From: DASRHY01 sp046765875
GTDB lineage: Bacteria > Actinomycetota > Actinomycetes > Propionibacteriales > Kribbellaceae
NCBI GenBank assembly: GCA_046765875.1
Contig: JBKPSJ010000032.1
Span: forward strand, 1-29,473
DNA length: 29,473 bases
Reading direction: 5' to 3'
Shown: piece by piece, positions 6,589-15,226 of the stretch
How the letters are laid out: each line of letters starts with the position of its first letter
How positions within the stretch are numbered: the stretch's first letter is position 1
Made by a program: the position numbers and the translations under genes
The notes under the pieces: generated by a model
The model's database searches: none
Told to the model about the DNA's origin: nothing
Seen by the model: the letters and a program-made list of their open reading frames with translations, nothing else

Positions 6589-9136
6589 CAAACTGCTGAA
6601 CCTGGTCGGCATCGGCCGGGAACGAGGCTTGCCACCGCCCCGGCTGGTCGCGATCGCCGACGGCCTGCTCGTCACCGAGCGGCACGCCGAGGCGTGGTAC
6701 CTGATCTCGGTCGCCAACACCGACCTGGCCACCGAGGCCGAGCAGGACACGGCGCTGGACGCCGCCGTCAGCGCGGCAGGCACGATCCTCGGCGACCGGC
6801 AGTGTCACCTCAAGGTGGTGTGGGGCCGGTTCACCGGGCGCGACTACGTCGACAGCATGAACGGCCACTACCGGCTCGGTCAGCACGATGCATGGACCCG
6901 GACCCGGGCCGACCGGATCGACGACATGCGGATGCCGGAGCGCTACGTGGCGCTGGGGGTGCACATCGCCGATCGCGACCCGCACGCGACCGCCCAGGTT
7001 CGTGGCACCGTCTCCGACGCACTCGGCATGACCTCCTGGCGGGTCGGCGCGCGCGAGCTGGCTCATCTGGACGAACGGGTCCGCAAGCTCGGCCGCCAGC
7101 TCGGTACGTCGGTGTGGCGCGCCCAGGCCGCACCGGCGGAGGTGATCGCCTGGATGGTGTCGCGCGAGATGCACCGTGGCTCGGCGTCGGCACCGCGGCA
7201 CGGGCTGATCACCGGCGCGTCGCTGGCCCGGCTGACCTCCGGCCGGGTGATGCCGTACACCGACCACCTGCGCATCTACGACGGCCGCGGGCAGATCGCG
7301 GCGTACACGACTGTGCTGGCGATGACCGACTTCCCCGAGGAGATGGAGACGCCGGGCAACGGCGAGTGGCTGCGCACGCTCAGTGAGATCAAGGCGCTCG
7401 ACGACGACGGCGACGAGATCGACGTGACCGTCGAGGCGTCGGTGCGGTTCCGGGTGCTGACCAAGAAGTCGGCCCGCAGCCTTGTCGACGAGACCCGCAA
7501 GTCGGCCAAGGAGCAGCGCCGGTCGGCGGCCAAGGGCTCGGCGGAGGAGACCGCGGACGAGATCGTCGAGACCGAGCGGGTGATGCGCGAGGTCAAGCGC
7601 GACATCAGCCGCAGCGGGCTGACGCTGGTCGAGGACCACCCGCGGCTGGTGGTGAGTGCCGACTCCCGTGAGGACCTTGACGCGTACGTCGACGCCGTGA
7701 TCGCGCACTACGCGGACCGCGGCATCACCGTCGCCGTGGGTGCGGACGAGCAACGCGACCTGTGGCTGGAGTCGCTGCCCGGCGACCAGATGCGGGTGCC
7801 CGATCTGGGTCACGTCCGCGAGTCGACAGCGTTCTTCGCGTCCTGGTTCTGGGGCGGGGCTGCGGTCGGCGACGCCCGGGGCCCGGCCATCGGTTATCTG
7901 ACCGGCTCCACCCCGGGACTGGTCCGGTTCGACGCCGCCGCGGGTTCGGCGCTCGGCGACGCCACCACGACGCTGTTCCTCGGCCGGTCCGGGCGAGGCA
8001 AGACGACCGCCGCGATGATCGCGGGACTCGACTCCGCGTTCGCCGGCGCCTGGGTCCCGCTGCTCGACCTCAAGGGCGACGCGGCGGGCGTGTCCGCGCT
8101 GGCGCAGGACTACGACGTACCGACCGCGGTCGTCGAGGTCACCTCGAAGTTCTCCGGCGCGGCCGACCTGCTGCGGGTGCTACCGGTCGACGACGCCCTG
8201 CTGCAGGTGCCGTCCCAGCTGATGCTGCTGCTCCCGCCGCACCTTCGTGGTGCCGCGGAGGCGTCGGTGATGGCGGCCACCCGGGCCGAGATCCAGTCGC
8301 CGGAGCCGTCCTCGTGGGGCGTGATCCAGCGGCTGTGCCAGTCCGAGTCCGAGACCGTACGAACGATCGGCAACGCGCTGCGCGACCTGGTCGAGACCGG
8401 ACTCGGCAGCATCGTCGCCGGCCCGCCGACGGGTGTGTCGTCGTTGACCACCGACCCCGGCCTGTGGGTCGTGCAGATGCCCGGCCTGACGCTGCCGACT
8501 CCGGAGTCCGCGCCGGAGTCGTGGTCACCGATCGAGCGTGTCGGCATGGCCTGCCTGCGCGGCTGCCTGGCCTGGATGGTCCGCACCACCGGACGGCGCG
8601 AGTTCCGCGGCCGCTCCAAGGTCGTCATCGTGCCCGAGGTGCACCTGCTGACCAAGACCCCGGACGGCTCGGCGTTCCTCGACTACATCGCTCGTGTCGG
8701 CCGTGCCCTCGGGGCGTCGCTGGTGCTCGACACGCAGGACCCGGCCAGCATCCTCAAGCTGCCCGGCCTGGTCGAGCAGATCACCACGCTGTTCGCGTTC
8801 AGCCTGCGCTCCAAGGAGCAGGTCGACTCGCTGCTCGAACTGCTCGGCCGGCCGCAGACCGCTCCGTACCAGGCCCTGGTCCGCGGCATCAACACCGCCG
8901 CCAACGGCAAGACCATCCGGCACGGCCACTGCATCATGCGTGACCGCTGGGACGAGGTCGCCACCATCCAGATCGACATTCCGAGCCAGCACGTCGAACT
9001 GAAACTGCGTACCACCCCCGAACGCGAGGAGTTCCTGCCCCAACAGGAGATCGAGGAGGAGATCGCCGAGCGGTACGCCGAGGAACTGGTCGAACCCGAG
9101 CCCGCGGTCGTGGGAGACAAGGAGCACGTGGCATGA
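6575..9136 (+). CDS. VirB4-like ATPase of a T4SS-like machine
   Basis: An 853-residue cytosolic motor of the VirB4/TraC/TcpF class, thought to power assembly or substrate passage at the membrane. The N-terminal ~420 residues are the TcpF-like half without ATPase motifs. The C-terminal RecA-like domain has the Walker A GRSGRGKT (about residues 470-478), followed by LLDLKGDAAG as usual in this superfamily. The Walker B region reads VVIVPEVHLL (about 682-691): the catalytic Glu is present but the Mg-coordinating Asp of hhhhDE is replaced by Pro. A DTQDPASIL motif and an arginine-containing FSLRSKEQ motif follow, as in VirB4. Its start lies within the TcpE-like gene and its last four bases (ATGA) overlap the next gene. 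Confidence 0.82.
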   Translation: MKLTDKLLNLVGIGRERGLPPPRLVAIADGLLVTERHAEAWYLISVANTDLATEAEQDTALDAAVSAAGTILGDRQCHLKVVWGRFTGRDYVDSMNGHYRLGQHDAWTRTRADRIDDMRMPERYVALGVHIADRDPHATAQVRGTVSDALGMTSWRVGARELAHLDERVRKLGRQLGTSVWRAQAAPAEVIAWMVSREMHRGSASAPRHGLITGASLARLTSGRVMPYTDHLRIYDGRGQIAAYTTVLAMTDFPEEMETPGNGEWLRTLSEIKALDDDGDEIDVTVEASVRFRVLTKKSARSLVDETRKSAKEQRRSAAKGSAEETADEIVETERVMREVKRDISRSGLTLVEDHPRLVVSADSREDLDAYVDAVIAHYADRGITVAVGADEQRDLWLESLPGDQMRVPDLGHVRESTAFFASWFWGGAAVGDARGPAIGYLTGSTPGLVRFDAAAGSALGDATTTLFLGRSGRGKTTAAMIAGLDSAFAGAWVPLLDLKGDAAGVSALAQDYDVPTAVVEVTSKFSGAADLLRVLPVDDALLQVPSQLMLLLPPHLRGAAEASVMAATRAEIQSPEPSSWGVIQRLCQSESETVRTIGNALRDLVETGLGSIVAGPPTGVSSLTTDPGLWVVQMPGLTLPTPESAPESWSPIERVGMACLRGCLAWMVRTTGRREFRGRSKVVIVPEVHLLTKTPDGSAFLDYIARVGRALGASLVLDTQDPASILKLPGLVEQITTLFAFSLRSKEQVDSLLELLGRPQTAPYQALVRGINTAANGKTIRHGHCIMRDRWDEVATIQIDIPSQHVELKLRTTPEREEFLPQQEIEEEIAERYAEELVEPEPAVVGDKEHVA

Positions 9137-11121
9137 GACGCCACCGTAAGCTCATCGGGTTCGGCATCCTGGTGATCACCGCCGTGATCGCCACCCAGCA
9201 GGCGTTCGCCGCGGACGGCGATCCGCAACCGACCAATCCGACCGGCTTCGGTGACCTTCTCCCGACTCCCGACCTCACCGACGGCGACACCCGGACCCTG
9301 TTCGAGAACTACGGCCCGATGGCCTACTCGCTGGACGTCGACGGGAGCTGGCGCGACCCGCTCGCCTCGGTGTTCAACGGGTACGCCCAGCTGGTGATGA
9401 TGTACATCGTCGCGGTGATCCGCGGCGCCATCTCGGTCGGCTGGTGGCTGTTCTCGCTCACCGACATCAAGCCGGTCTCCGACGCGACCGCGACGATCGT
9501 GGGTGCCACCAGCAACTCGCTGATGGGCTGGCTGCTGCCGTCCGCGCTCGCGATCGGCGCGGTGGTCGCGCTGATGCAGCGCCGCTCGCAGGGCACCGCG
9601 ATGAGCCAGATGCTCTGGGTCGTCGCGGCCGGTGTGCTCAGCGTCAGCTTCGCGGTCTCGGCGACGACGTGGGTACGCGGCGTCGACGGCGCCCGGCAAC
9701 TCGGCGCCGAGGCGGTCATGTCGGCGTCCGGTGCGTCGCTCGCCAACACGGTGCAGACGCCGATCGCCTGGCCGGAGCCGGCGTTCAACGGCTCGAACCG
9801 CGACACGCTGCTGCGCAAGTCGGCCGACGCCACCTGGCGCGGCTTCGCGGTCACGCCGTGGTGCATCGCCGAGTTCGGCTCGATCGAGGCCTGCCAGCGC
9901 TACGGCAAGGCGATCCTCGACCGCGGTACCGACTCCGACGCCCGGATGGCCTACATCAACGGCGACCTCAAGAAGGCCGAGGGCGGCAGCGACGACGCAC
10001 CGACCGTGCGCTGGACGAAGGGCAAGAACCCGTTCGGCCGGATCGGTGTACTGACCCTCGCCGCCATCGCCGCCACCCTGTTCGCCTTCCTCACCGTCGC
10101 CCTGGCGTTCACCGCGTTGATGGCCTTCATCGGCTGTCTGCTGTTGCTGGTGGTCGGGGTGTTCTTCGCCTGTCTATGGGTGATACCGGGCCGGCCGCGA
10201 CAGTGGGGGATGAACTGGTTCGAGGCCCTACTCGGCTTCGTGATCCAGTCGATCCTGGCGATGCTCGTGTTCGGCGCGACGCTGTCGCTGGTCACCGCGA
10301 TCTACGGCCTCACGGGTGTCCTCGGATGGCTGCCGGTCAGCGGTCTGGTGATCGTCGTACTGATCGCCGCGTTCGCGCTGCGACGTGTTCTGAGCGGTCT
10401 GACGACGATGATGCGGCCGGGCACCGGTGGCCTGATGATCGGACCGGCCACCCGCCGGGCCGTCACCGACCTGGTCAGCCGTACGGTCTCCCGCGGCGCG
10501 GTCGTGCATGCCACCGATCGCCGCGGCCGCAGAGCCGAGGAGGCGGCCACCGGGGCCGCCGCAGCCGCAGGCACCAGGCGGTTCCGCACCGCACGCACGT
10601 ACTCCGGCGCCGGCACCTCGCCGGGCACCTACTCCGGCACCGCGGACGGCCCGCTCGTGCGGCCCGCGCGGGAGTTGCCGGCCAGAGCCGGCGACCACCA
10701 GCAGGGGGCCGCCGGCCCGGCGGTCGCTCCGGCGATCAACGGGCGCCGGACCAGCACCGGGGATCGGTTCCTGCCCAAGCCCAAGCCGGTCGCCACGACC
10801 ATCACCGCGACCACCGCGCCGGCCGGGTCGAACGGGTCCCGGGCCGTGGAGAAGGATCGCCGGGTCAAGGCCCAGGTGGCCGCCGCGGAGCGCCGAGGTC
10901 AGCGGCCGTCCCGGCCGGTGCTGAACGGTCACTACCGGCCACCGAAGGTCGAGGCGCAGAACAACCGCACAGCCAGCCTGCGCGACGGCCCGCCGAAGGC
11001 ACCCAGGGTGCACCGGCGGCCCAAGCCGAAGACCAACACGATCGCACCGCCCCGGCTCTACCGCGACTACACGAAGGTGGTCAAGGACGGCGCCACCCTG
11101 CGCGTGCCCTCGGGACGGTGA
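9133..11121 (+). CDS. VirB6/TrbL-like polytopic channel protein
   Basis: A 662-residue protein that begins with a basic segment and a hydrophobic stretch ending QQAFAADGD, which looks like a cleavable signal peptide. At least six membrane helices follow: about residues 88-115, 130-150, 158-178, 300-322, 326-350 and 362-420 (two or three). An extracellular domain of ~110 residues with two cysteines (PWCIAEF and IEACQRY) lies between them. The C-terminal ~220 residues are a disordered, Ala/Pro/Arg/Lys-rich cytosolic tail. Signal, helix bundle and long tail match VirB6/TrbL/TcpH-type channel components. The two cysteines could form a disulfide. The start overlaps the VirB4-like stop (ATGA); the next gene begins six bases downstream. 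Confidence 0.72.
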   Translation: MRRHRKLIGFGILVITAVIATQQAFAADGDPQPTNPTGFGDLLPTPDLTDGDTRTLFENYGPMAYSLDVDGSWRDPLASVFNGYAQLVMMYIVAVIRGAISVGWWLFSLTDIKPVSDATATIVGATSNSLMGWLLPSALAIGAVVALMQRRSQGTAMSQMLWVVAAGVLSVSFAVSATTWVRGVDGARQLGAEAVMSASGASLANTVQTPIAWPEPAFNGSNRDTLLRKSADATWRGFAVTPWCIAEFGSIEACQRYGKAILDRGTDSDARMAYINGDLKKAEGGSDDAPTVRWTKGKNPFGRIGVLTLAAIAATLFAFLTVALAFTALMAFIGCLLLLVVGVFFACLWVIPGRPRQWGMNWFEALLGFVIQSILAMLVFGATLSLVTAIYGLTGVLGWLPVSGLVIVVLIAAFALRRVLSGLTTMMRPGTGGLMIGPATRRAVTDLVSRTVSRGAVVHATDRRGRRAEEAATGAAAAAGTRRFRTARTYSGAGTSPGTYSGTADGPLVRPARELPARAGDHQQGAAGPAVAPAINGRRTSTGDRFLPKPKPVATTITATTAPAGSNGSRAVEKDRRVKAQVAAAERRGQRPSRPVLNGHYRPPKVEAQNNRTASLRDGPPKAPRVHRRPKPKTNTIAPPRLYRDYTKVVKDGATLRVPSGR

Positions 11122-11127
11122 TCGCCT

Positions 11128-11985
11128 GTGGCGCAGGAGCCGAAACGGCCACAGGACTGGCGGGACTGGGTCCGCGCGGACTACGAGTACCCCGACGACT
11201 TCGACGACCTGTCGTGGTCGCAACGGCGCCGCGCGCGGCGTAAGTGGCGGCGTCAGGACCAGGCCCAGCGGGTCGCCTGGCTACGCGACCGGCGTGGCGA
11301 AGAGCCTGCCGGCCCCGGCGGAGTGGTGGTCGTCATCGTCCTGCTCGCGGTCGTCGTCATCGGGTTCGGCGCGGCGCTGCCGAGACTGCTGCACAGTGAC
11401 AGCGGCGGCGACCGGCCGTCGATCGGCCTGCTGACCCCGGCGCCGAACGCGTCGGCGGGCGCGACCAACGGTCCCGGCGGACCGGTGTCGGGGTCGACCG
11501 GCCCGGGGGCCAACGGGTCGGGCACACGGTCCTCATCGCCCTCGACGACACCGACTCCGCTGCCGGTGACGACGAAGCGGGTGTCGGCCGCGCAGGTGTC
11601 CGCTGCCGGCGGCGTGGTCAATGCGTGGGCGACCGTGTTCTACACCCGCAACCCGGCGACCGAGACATACGAGCAACTGGTGGCCAAGGCGGGCCGCTAT
11701 ACCACCGATGCGGTCAGCACGAGTTTCATCACGGCCGGCGACTCGACGTACGAGGCGCTGCGGACCTCGCACGGCACGTCGCGGGTGCTCGCGGCGCCGG
11801 TGACGGCACCGCGAAGGGGAACCGCGCCGGTGGACACCCCGAGCCGGATATCCCGGCTGGTGTCGGTCAAGATCCAGGTCACCGGGTCCAAGCCGGCGAC
11901 GTTGACCGTGCCGCTGCTGGTCACCCTGGTCCCGCAGAACGGCGACTGGGTGATCAGCGACGTCAACGGCGGCGCGGGGACCTGA
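11128..11985 (+). CDS. Single-pass membrane protein with extracellular VirB8/NTF2-like domain (candidate)
   Basis: A 285-residue bitopic protein starting at GTG 11128. The first ~65 residues are highly charged and cytosolic (tryptophan and arginine rich), and residues about 69-90 form the only TM helix (VVVVIVLLAVVVIGFGAAL). A Ser/Thr/Gly/Pro-rich linker covers about 95-150. The C-terminal 130 residues hold alternating hydrophobic strands ending in a WVISDVNGG strand, the pattern of NTF2-like domains in the VirB8/TcpC superfamily. It would be a second such subunit beside the TcpC-like protein encoded at 4445. I infer the fold from pattern only. The gap to the hydrolase gene is three bases. 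Confidence 0.6.
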   Translation: MAQEPKRPQDWRDWVRADYEYPDDFDDLSWSQRRRARRKWRRQDQAQRVAWLRDRRGEEPAGPGGVVVVIVLLAVVVIGFGAALPRLLHSDSGGDRPSIGLLTPAPNASAGATNGPGGPVSGSTGPGANGSGTRSSSPSTTPTPLPVTTKRVSAAQVSAAGGVVNAWATVFYTRNPATETYEQLVAKAGRYTTDAVSTSFITAGDSTYEALRTSHGTSRVLAAPVTAPRRGTAPVDTPSRISRLVSVKIQVTGSKPATLTVPLLVTLVPQNGDWVISDVNGGAGT

Positions 11986-11988
11986 GCG

Positions 11989-13116
11989 ATGTACAGCGGC
12001 CGGGTGTACGGGTTCGCCATGACCCGCGGCCTGGCGCTCAAGCTGGGCGCGGTGGCCGGGATGATCGGCATCGTCAGCCTGCTGATGCTGGCACCGTTCG
12101 GCGCCAAGATCGACCAGGCGAGTGCGAACTGCATGCCACCGGGCGCCGGTCAGGCCAACGACCCGGCGTCGTCGGGGCAGTTGCGTGCCACCCAGGTCGC
12201 CTTCGCGAAGCTGATCGACGACATCGCGGTGGCCCGCGGACTGCCCGGCCGGGCGACGCTGGTCGCGATCATGACCGCGTTGCAGGAGTCACAGCTACAG
12301 AACCTGGCCTACGGTGACGCGGACTCGCTCGGCCTGTTCCAGCAGCGTCCCAGTGCGGGCTGGGGGACACCGGCGCAGATCATGGACCCGCGGTACGCCA
12401 TCGACGCGTTCTTCGGCGGGGACAAGCCGCCGAGCCCGCGCGGCCTCGTCGACGTCGACGGCTGGATGTCCATGCCGTACACCGAGGCCGCGCAGACGGT
12501 GCAGGTCTCGGCGTTCCCGGACGCGTACGCGCGGCAGGAGCAGACCGCGCGCGACATCTCGGCGCAGGCAGGCATCGACCTGGACCGCGCCGGCGACCCG
12601 TACGCGGGTCGTTCCGGGCCGCATCCGAACGACCTGCCGCAGCAGATCATGGACGGCTGTGGCGGCGACAGCCAGCTGATCAGCGGCCGTCCGGTGAACG
12701 GGGTCTGGCCGGAGGAGCAGGCGACGGTCCCGGACCCGACCGGTACCGGCGGGCTCGTGACCCCGCGAACCGCGGCCTGGGTGGCCCGGATCAGGAATGA
12801 GTTGCACGTCGGCAGCACGAGTTGCTGGGACGCGCACGAGTGGAACCCGACCAGCGATCACCCGAAGGGCAAGGCGTGCGACCTGATGGTCGGAGGGGAT
12901 TCGCGCAAGTCGCCCGGTCAGCGCGCGCTCGGCACCAAGATCGCCAATTGGACCATCCAGACCGCCTCGCAGACGGGGGTGCACTACGTGATCTGGTACG
13001 GCCAGATCTGGACCGCGCGGACCGGTCGCTGGAGTCCGTACAACGGTGGTGGTATCTACGATCCGTCGGACGCCACCGGCGGCCACTTCGACCACGTCCA
13101 CGTCTCCCTCTACTGA
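11989..13116 (+). CDS. VirB1-like two-domain peptidoglycan hydrolase (lysozyme-like + LAS-type peptidase-like)
   Basis: A 375-residue exported or membrane-anchored protein. Residues 13-38 form a hydrophobic signal/anchor helix. Residues ~65-200 are lysozyme/transglycosylase-like: a candidate catalytic Glu100 in ALQESQL, then DSLGLFQQRPSAGWG, as in actinobacterial secretion-associated muramidases. Residues ~255-375 are a second domain with HPKGKACD (His291, Asp298) and FDHVHVS (His369, His371), the zinc-binding pattern of VanX/VanY-type (LAS) D-Ala peptidases and of the ARB-07466-like C-terminal family. In the operon it would open the peptidoglycan for the channel, the VirB1 role. ATG 11989 is used; ATG 12019 is an alternative. 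The same C-terminal domain recurs in the gene at 16351. Confidence 0.75.
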   Translation: MYSGRVYGFAMTRGLALKLGAVAGMIGIVSLLMLAPFGAKIDQASANCMPPGAGQANDPASSGQLRATQVAFAKLIDDIAVARGLPGRATLVAIMTALQESQLQNLAYGDADSLGLFQQRPSAGWGTPAQIMDPRYAIDAFFGGDKPPSPRGLVDVDGWMSMPYTEAAQTVQVSAFPDAYARQEQTARDISAQAGIDLDRAGDPYAGRSGPHPNDLPQQIMDGCGGDSQLISGRPVNGVWPEEQATVPDPTGTGGLVTPRTAAWVARIRNELHVGSTSCWDAHEWNPTSDHPKGKACDLMVGGDSRKSPGQRALGTKIANWTIQTASQTGVHYVIWYGQIWTARTGRWSPYNGGGIYDPSDATGGHFDHVHVSLY

Positions 13117-13126
13117 TCGGGGCCCG

Positions 13127-14065
13127 ATGGCATCGACGCGCGAACCTGCCCGCAGACCGGCCGGCACGCCGTCGCGGTCGCTGCGGTCACTGCGGCTGTC
13201 CCGGCCGGTGCTGACCCAGGTGCTGCTCGCGCTGCCGTGGTTCGCGGTCAGCCTGATCCTGATGTCGATCGTCGGGACGATGCCGGGCTACCCGTGGGGC
13301 TGGCTGGTGATCGGTCTGTGGCTGCTGTCCGGCGCGATCGTGCTCGTGCCGGCGTTCGAGCGGATCGTGACCAGCCATGTGCTGCGGTTGCGCGAGCCGA
13401 CCGGGGTGGAGCGGGAGCGGCTGATGCTCACCTGGCGGCCGGTCGCGCACGTCGGCGGCGTGGCCGAGTCGGCGTACCCGATCCGGGTCCGGAGATCGCC
13501 GGCGCCGGTGTTGCCGGGTGCTCCGGGCGACACGCTGGTCGTGTCGGACTGGGCCGCGGGTGCCCTGCAGCCGCGTCAACTGGAGGCCGTGCTGGCCCGT
13601 GAGCTCGGCCGCCATCGCCGGGGCAGCCGGCTGGTGAGCCTGCTTTCGTACTGGTACTCGGTTCCCGCGCGGCTGGTCTCCGGCGCGGTGTGGGGGATCG
13701 TGCGCGGCATCGACGCCGTCCGCCGGACGATCCCGTTCCTCGGCTGGACGATCGCGGTGTTCCTGCTGATGTGCTGGCTCGGCATGACCCTCGGCGCGCT
13801 GATCCGCGGCGACGGCCCGATCACCTTCCTGTGGCTGCTCACGCCGATCCTCGCGCCGATGCTGCTGGCCTGGTGGAACCGGTACGCCGAGAAGCGGGCG
13901 GACCGGCAGACGGAGTCGCTCGGGTATGGCGCGGCGCTTGTCGATGCGTTCCAGACCTGGCTGGGTGGTGGGTCGGCGATGCCGCGGCCGAAACTGCTCG
14001 ACCCGCAGCCCTCGGTCCCGTCCCGGCTCCACTCACTGGAGCGCTTCCTCAGCCGCCGTCGCTGA
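13127..14065 (+). CDS. M48-like membrane protein with degenerate zinc site (pseudopeptidase)
   Basis: A 312-residue protein, last gene of the T4SS-like operon, starting at ATG 13127 just after the hydrolase stop. Two membrane helices (about 30-50 and 58-75) precede a domain resembling M48 (HtpX/Ste24) peptidases; two further helices lie at about 205-222 and 232-250. At the position of the zinc motif HEXXH the sequence reads RELGR (residues 158-162, bases 13598-13612), in a context (LEAVLARELGRHRRG) otherwise like M48. Both zinc histidines are arginine while Glu159 remains, and the third-ligand region EKRAD (255-259) still fits ExxAD. It is therefore probably a structural or binding protein. 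The last 17 bp overlap the convergent glycosylase gene. Confidence 0.7.
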   Translation: MASTREPARRPAGTPSRSLRSLRLSRPVLTQVLLALPWFAVSLILMSIVGTMPGYPWGWLVIGLWLLSGAIVLVPAFERIVTSHVLRLREPTGVERERLMLTWRPVAHVGGVAESAYPIRVRRSPAPVLPGAPGDTLVVSDWAAGALQPRQLEAVLARELGRHRRGSRLVSLLSYWYSVPARLVSGAVWGIVRGIDAVRRTIPFLGWTIAVFLLMCWLGMTLGALIRGDGPITFLWLLTPILAPMLLAWWNRYAEKRADRQTESLGYGAALVDAFQTWLGGGSAMPRPKLLDPQPSVPSRLHSLERFLSRRR

Positions 14066-15164
14066 AGGTCACGCTCGTCGTTGACGCGGCCGGGGCAGCC
14101 CAACCGAGGAGGGCGTCGGCTTCGGGCTCGATGGCGGCGCGGACCGATGTGGCCAGCGGGTGCAGGGGCCGGATCTCCAAGTGGGCTTCCGATGTGCGGG
14201 GTCGATGGAGCTTCCAGCCCCCGCAAAGGAAGCCGTCGTGCAGGACGGAGCCCCAGACCATGCGCTCGTTGAGGGCCATGGCCACGGCCTGATCCTCCTT
14301 GCTCGCGACGCGGGTGCGGTCGGAGTGCGAGAGCAGCAGGTTGTCGAACTCCGGGAGAAAGCGGACCGGTGCGGGGGTGTCGGCCGGTATTAGCTCGATG
14401 TCGGCCAGGTCGAACAGTTCGCGGCCGTTCGGGTCGGCGTACACGCGCAACTGCGGTCGGAGGCGATCGACGGCCTCGGACAGCCGGGTCAGGCCGGACC
14501 AGGTCTGCACGTCCTGGACACTCGCAGGTCCGAACGCGCGCAGGTAGCGCAGCACCATCTCGTCGACAGACGGTGCCGCGTCGACCGGGCGGCCGAGCCA
14601 GGCTTCGGCTGTGGACATCGCCGGGTTGCCCCCCTTGCCCCAGATACCGCGCGGCGGGACCTGGATGGTCGGGAGCAGGCACCGTACGGCGTGCGCCAGC
14701 ACCGGCGGCTCACGGTCCGGCCAGGACGGGCCGAGCAGGGTACGCAGTTCGGCAGCGGTGCGCGGTTCGTCCTCCAGTAGTGCGCGGCCGGCCGCGAGGA
14801 CGGCGTCCATGTCGAGCCCCTTGACCCGGTGCCGTCCGTAGGTCGGGTTGAGGTAGATCTCGCGCTCCATGCACGGCTGGATCAGCGGCCGGAAGGCGAG
14901 GAAGTCCCGTGCCGAAACCAGATGGATCGTTGCCCGCATCAACGACCCGCGGACCACCTCGCGGTCGAGCAGCAAGGTGGCCAGGTCGTCGGGGGCGAAG
15001 CCGGTCAGCCGTGACCACAGCCCGACGTACGGCGCGAGCGGCGCCTGGGCCTGCATCCCGGCCAGATGCTCGACGGCCTCGAGCGCGGTGCGATCGGTGC
15101 GCTCGAGCAGCCACTGGCGATGCAGGGTCGCCCGGTTGAGGGTGCGGAGGTCCAGCGTGTCCAT
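14049..15164 (-). CDS. AlkZ-like DNA glycosylase family protein (HTH_42 winged-helix)
   Basis: A 371-residue protein of the HTH_42 (PF06224) family, whose studied members AlkZ and YcaQ excise bulky alkylated bases or unhook interstrand crosslinks. The N-terminal GMQAQAPLAPYVGLW places Gln-Ala-Gln at residues 38-40, matching the catalytic QxQ motif of AlkZ (QxD in YcaQ). The tandem winged-helix region covers roughly 50-330, including an RGSLMRATIHLV segment. ATG 15164 is chosen because a -10 box TATCGT ends seven bases before it, the arrangement of a leaderless mRNA; GTG 15173 would lie inside that promoter. It is divergent from the WYL regulator with a perfect palindrome between them. A role in alkylation repair or self-resistance is an inference from family. 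Confidence 0.8.
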   Translation of the reverse strand: MDTLDLRTLNRATLHRQWLLERTDRTALEAVEHLAGMQAQAPLAPYVGLWSRLTGFAPDDLATLLLDREVVRGSLMRATIHLVSARDFLAFRPLIQPCMEREIYLNPTYGRHRVKGLDMDAVLAAGRALLEDEPRTAAELRTLLGPSWPDREPPVLAHAVRCLLPTIQVPPRGIWGKGGNPAMSTAEAWLGRPVDAAPSVDEMVLRYLRAFGPASVQDVQTWSGLTRLSEAVDRLRPQLRVYADPNGRELFDLADIELIPADTPAPVRFLPEFDNLLLSHSDRTRVASKEDQAVAMALNERMVWGSVLHDGFLCGGWKLHRPRTSEAHLEIRPLHPLATSVRAAIEPEADALLGWAAPAASTTSVTFSDGG

Positions 15165-15171
15165 GCGCAGC

Positions 15172-15177
15172 ACGATA
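15172..15177 (-). promoter_or_regulatory. -10 box of a leaderless promoter for the AlkZ-like gene
   Basis: Read on the minus strand this is TATCGT, ending seven bases before ATG 15164. The same hexamer with the same spacing precedes the fasR start. No good -35 is visible, and the palindrome at 15185-15207 occupies that region. Confidence 0.5.
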
Positions 15178-15184
15178 GCCAGCC

Positions 15185-15207
15185 TTGCGGACAGCAACTG
15201 TCCGCAA
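15185..15207. promoter_or_regulatory. Perfect 10-bp palindrome, probable operator of the divergent WYL/AlkZ pair
   Basis: TTGCGGACAG (15185-15194) and CTGTCCGCAA (15198-15207) are exact inverted copies around CAA. The site lies between the two divergent start codons (15164 and 15227), upstream of both -10 boxes, so one bound dimer could control both genes. The WYL regulator next door is the obvious candidate ligand-binding partner; this is inferred from position. Confidence 0.65.
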
Positions 15208-15226
15208 CGGCTGGCACCATGGCCGC

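Noticed and set aside
6467..7813. A 448-codon open frame on the minus strand
   Set aside because: Antisense to the VirB4-like gene, with the composition of a shadow frame and no domain.
4445..14065. Interpretation as a complete integrative conjugative element
   Set aside because: No relaxase, coupling ATPase, replication gene, integrase or flanking direct repeat is present, and the flanks are ordinary chromosomal genes with similar composition.
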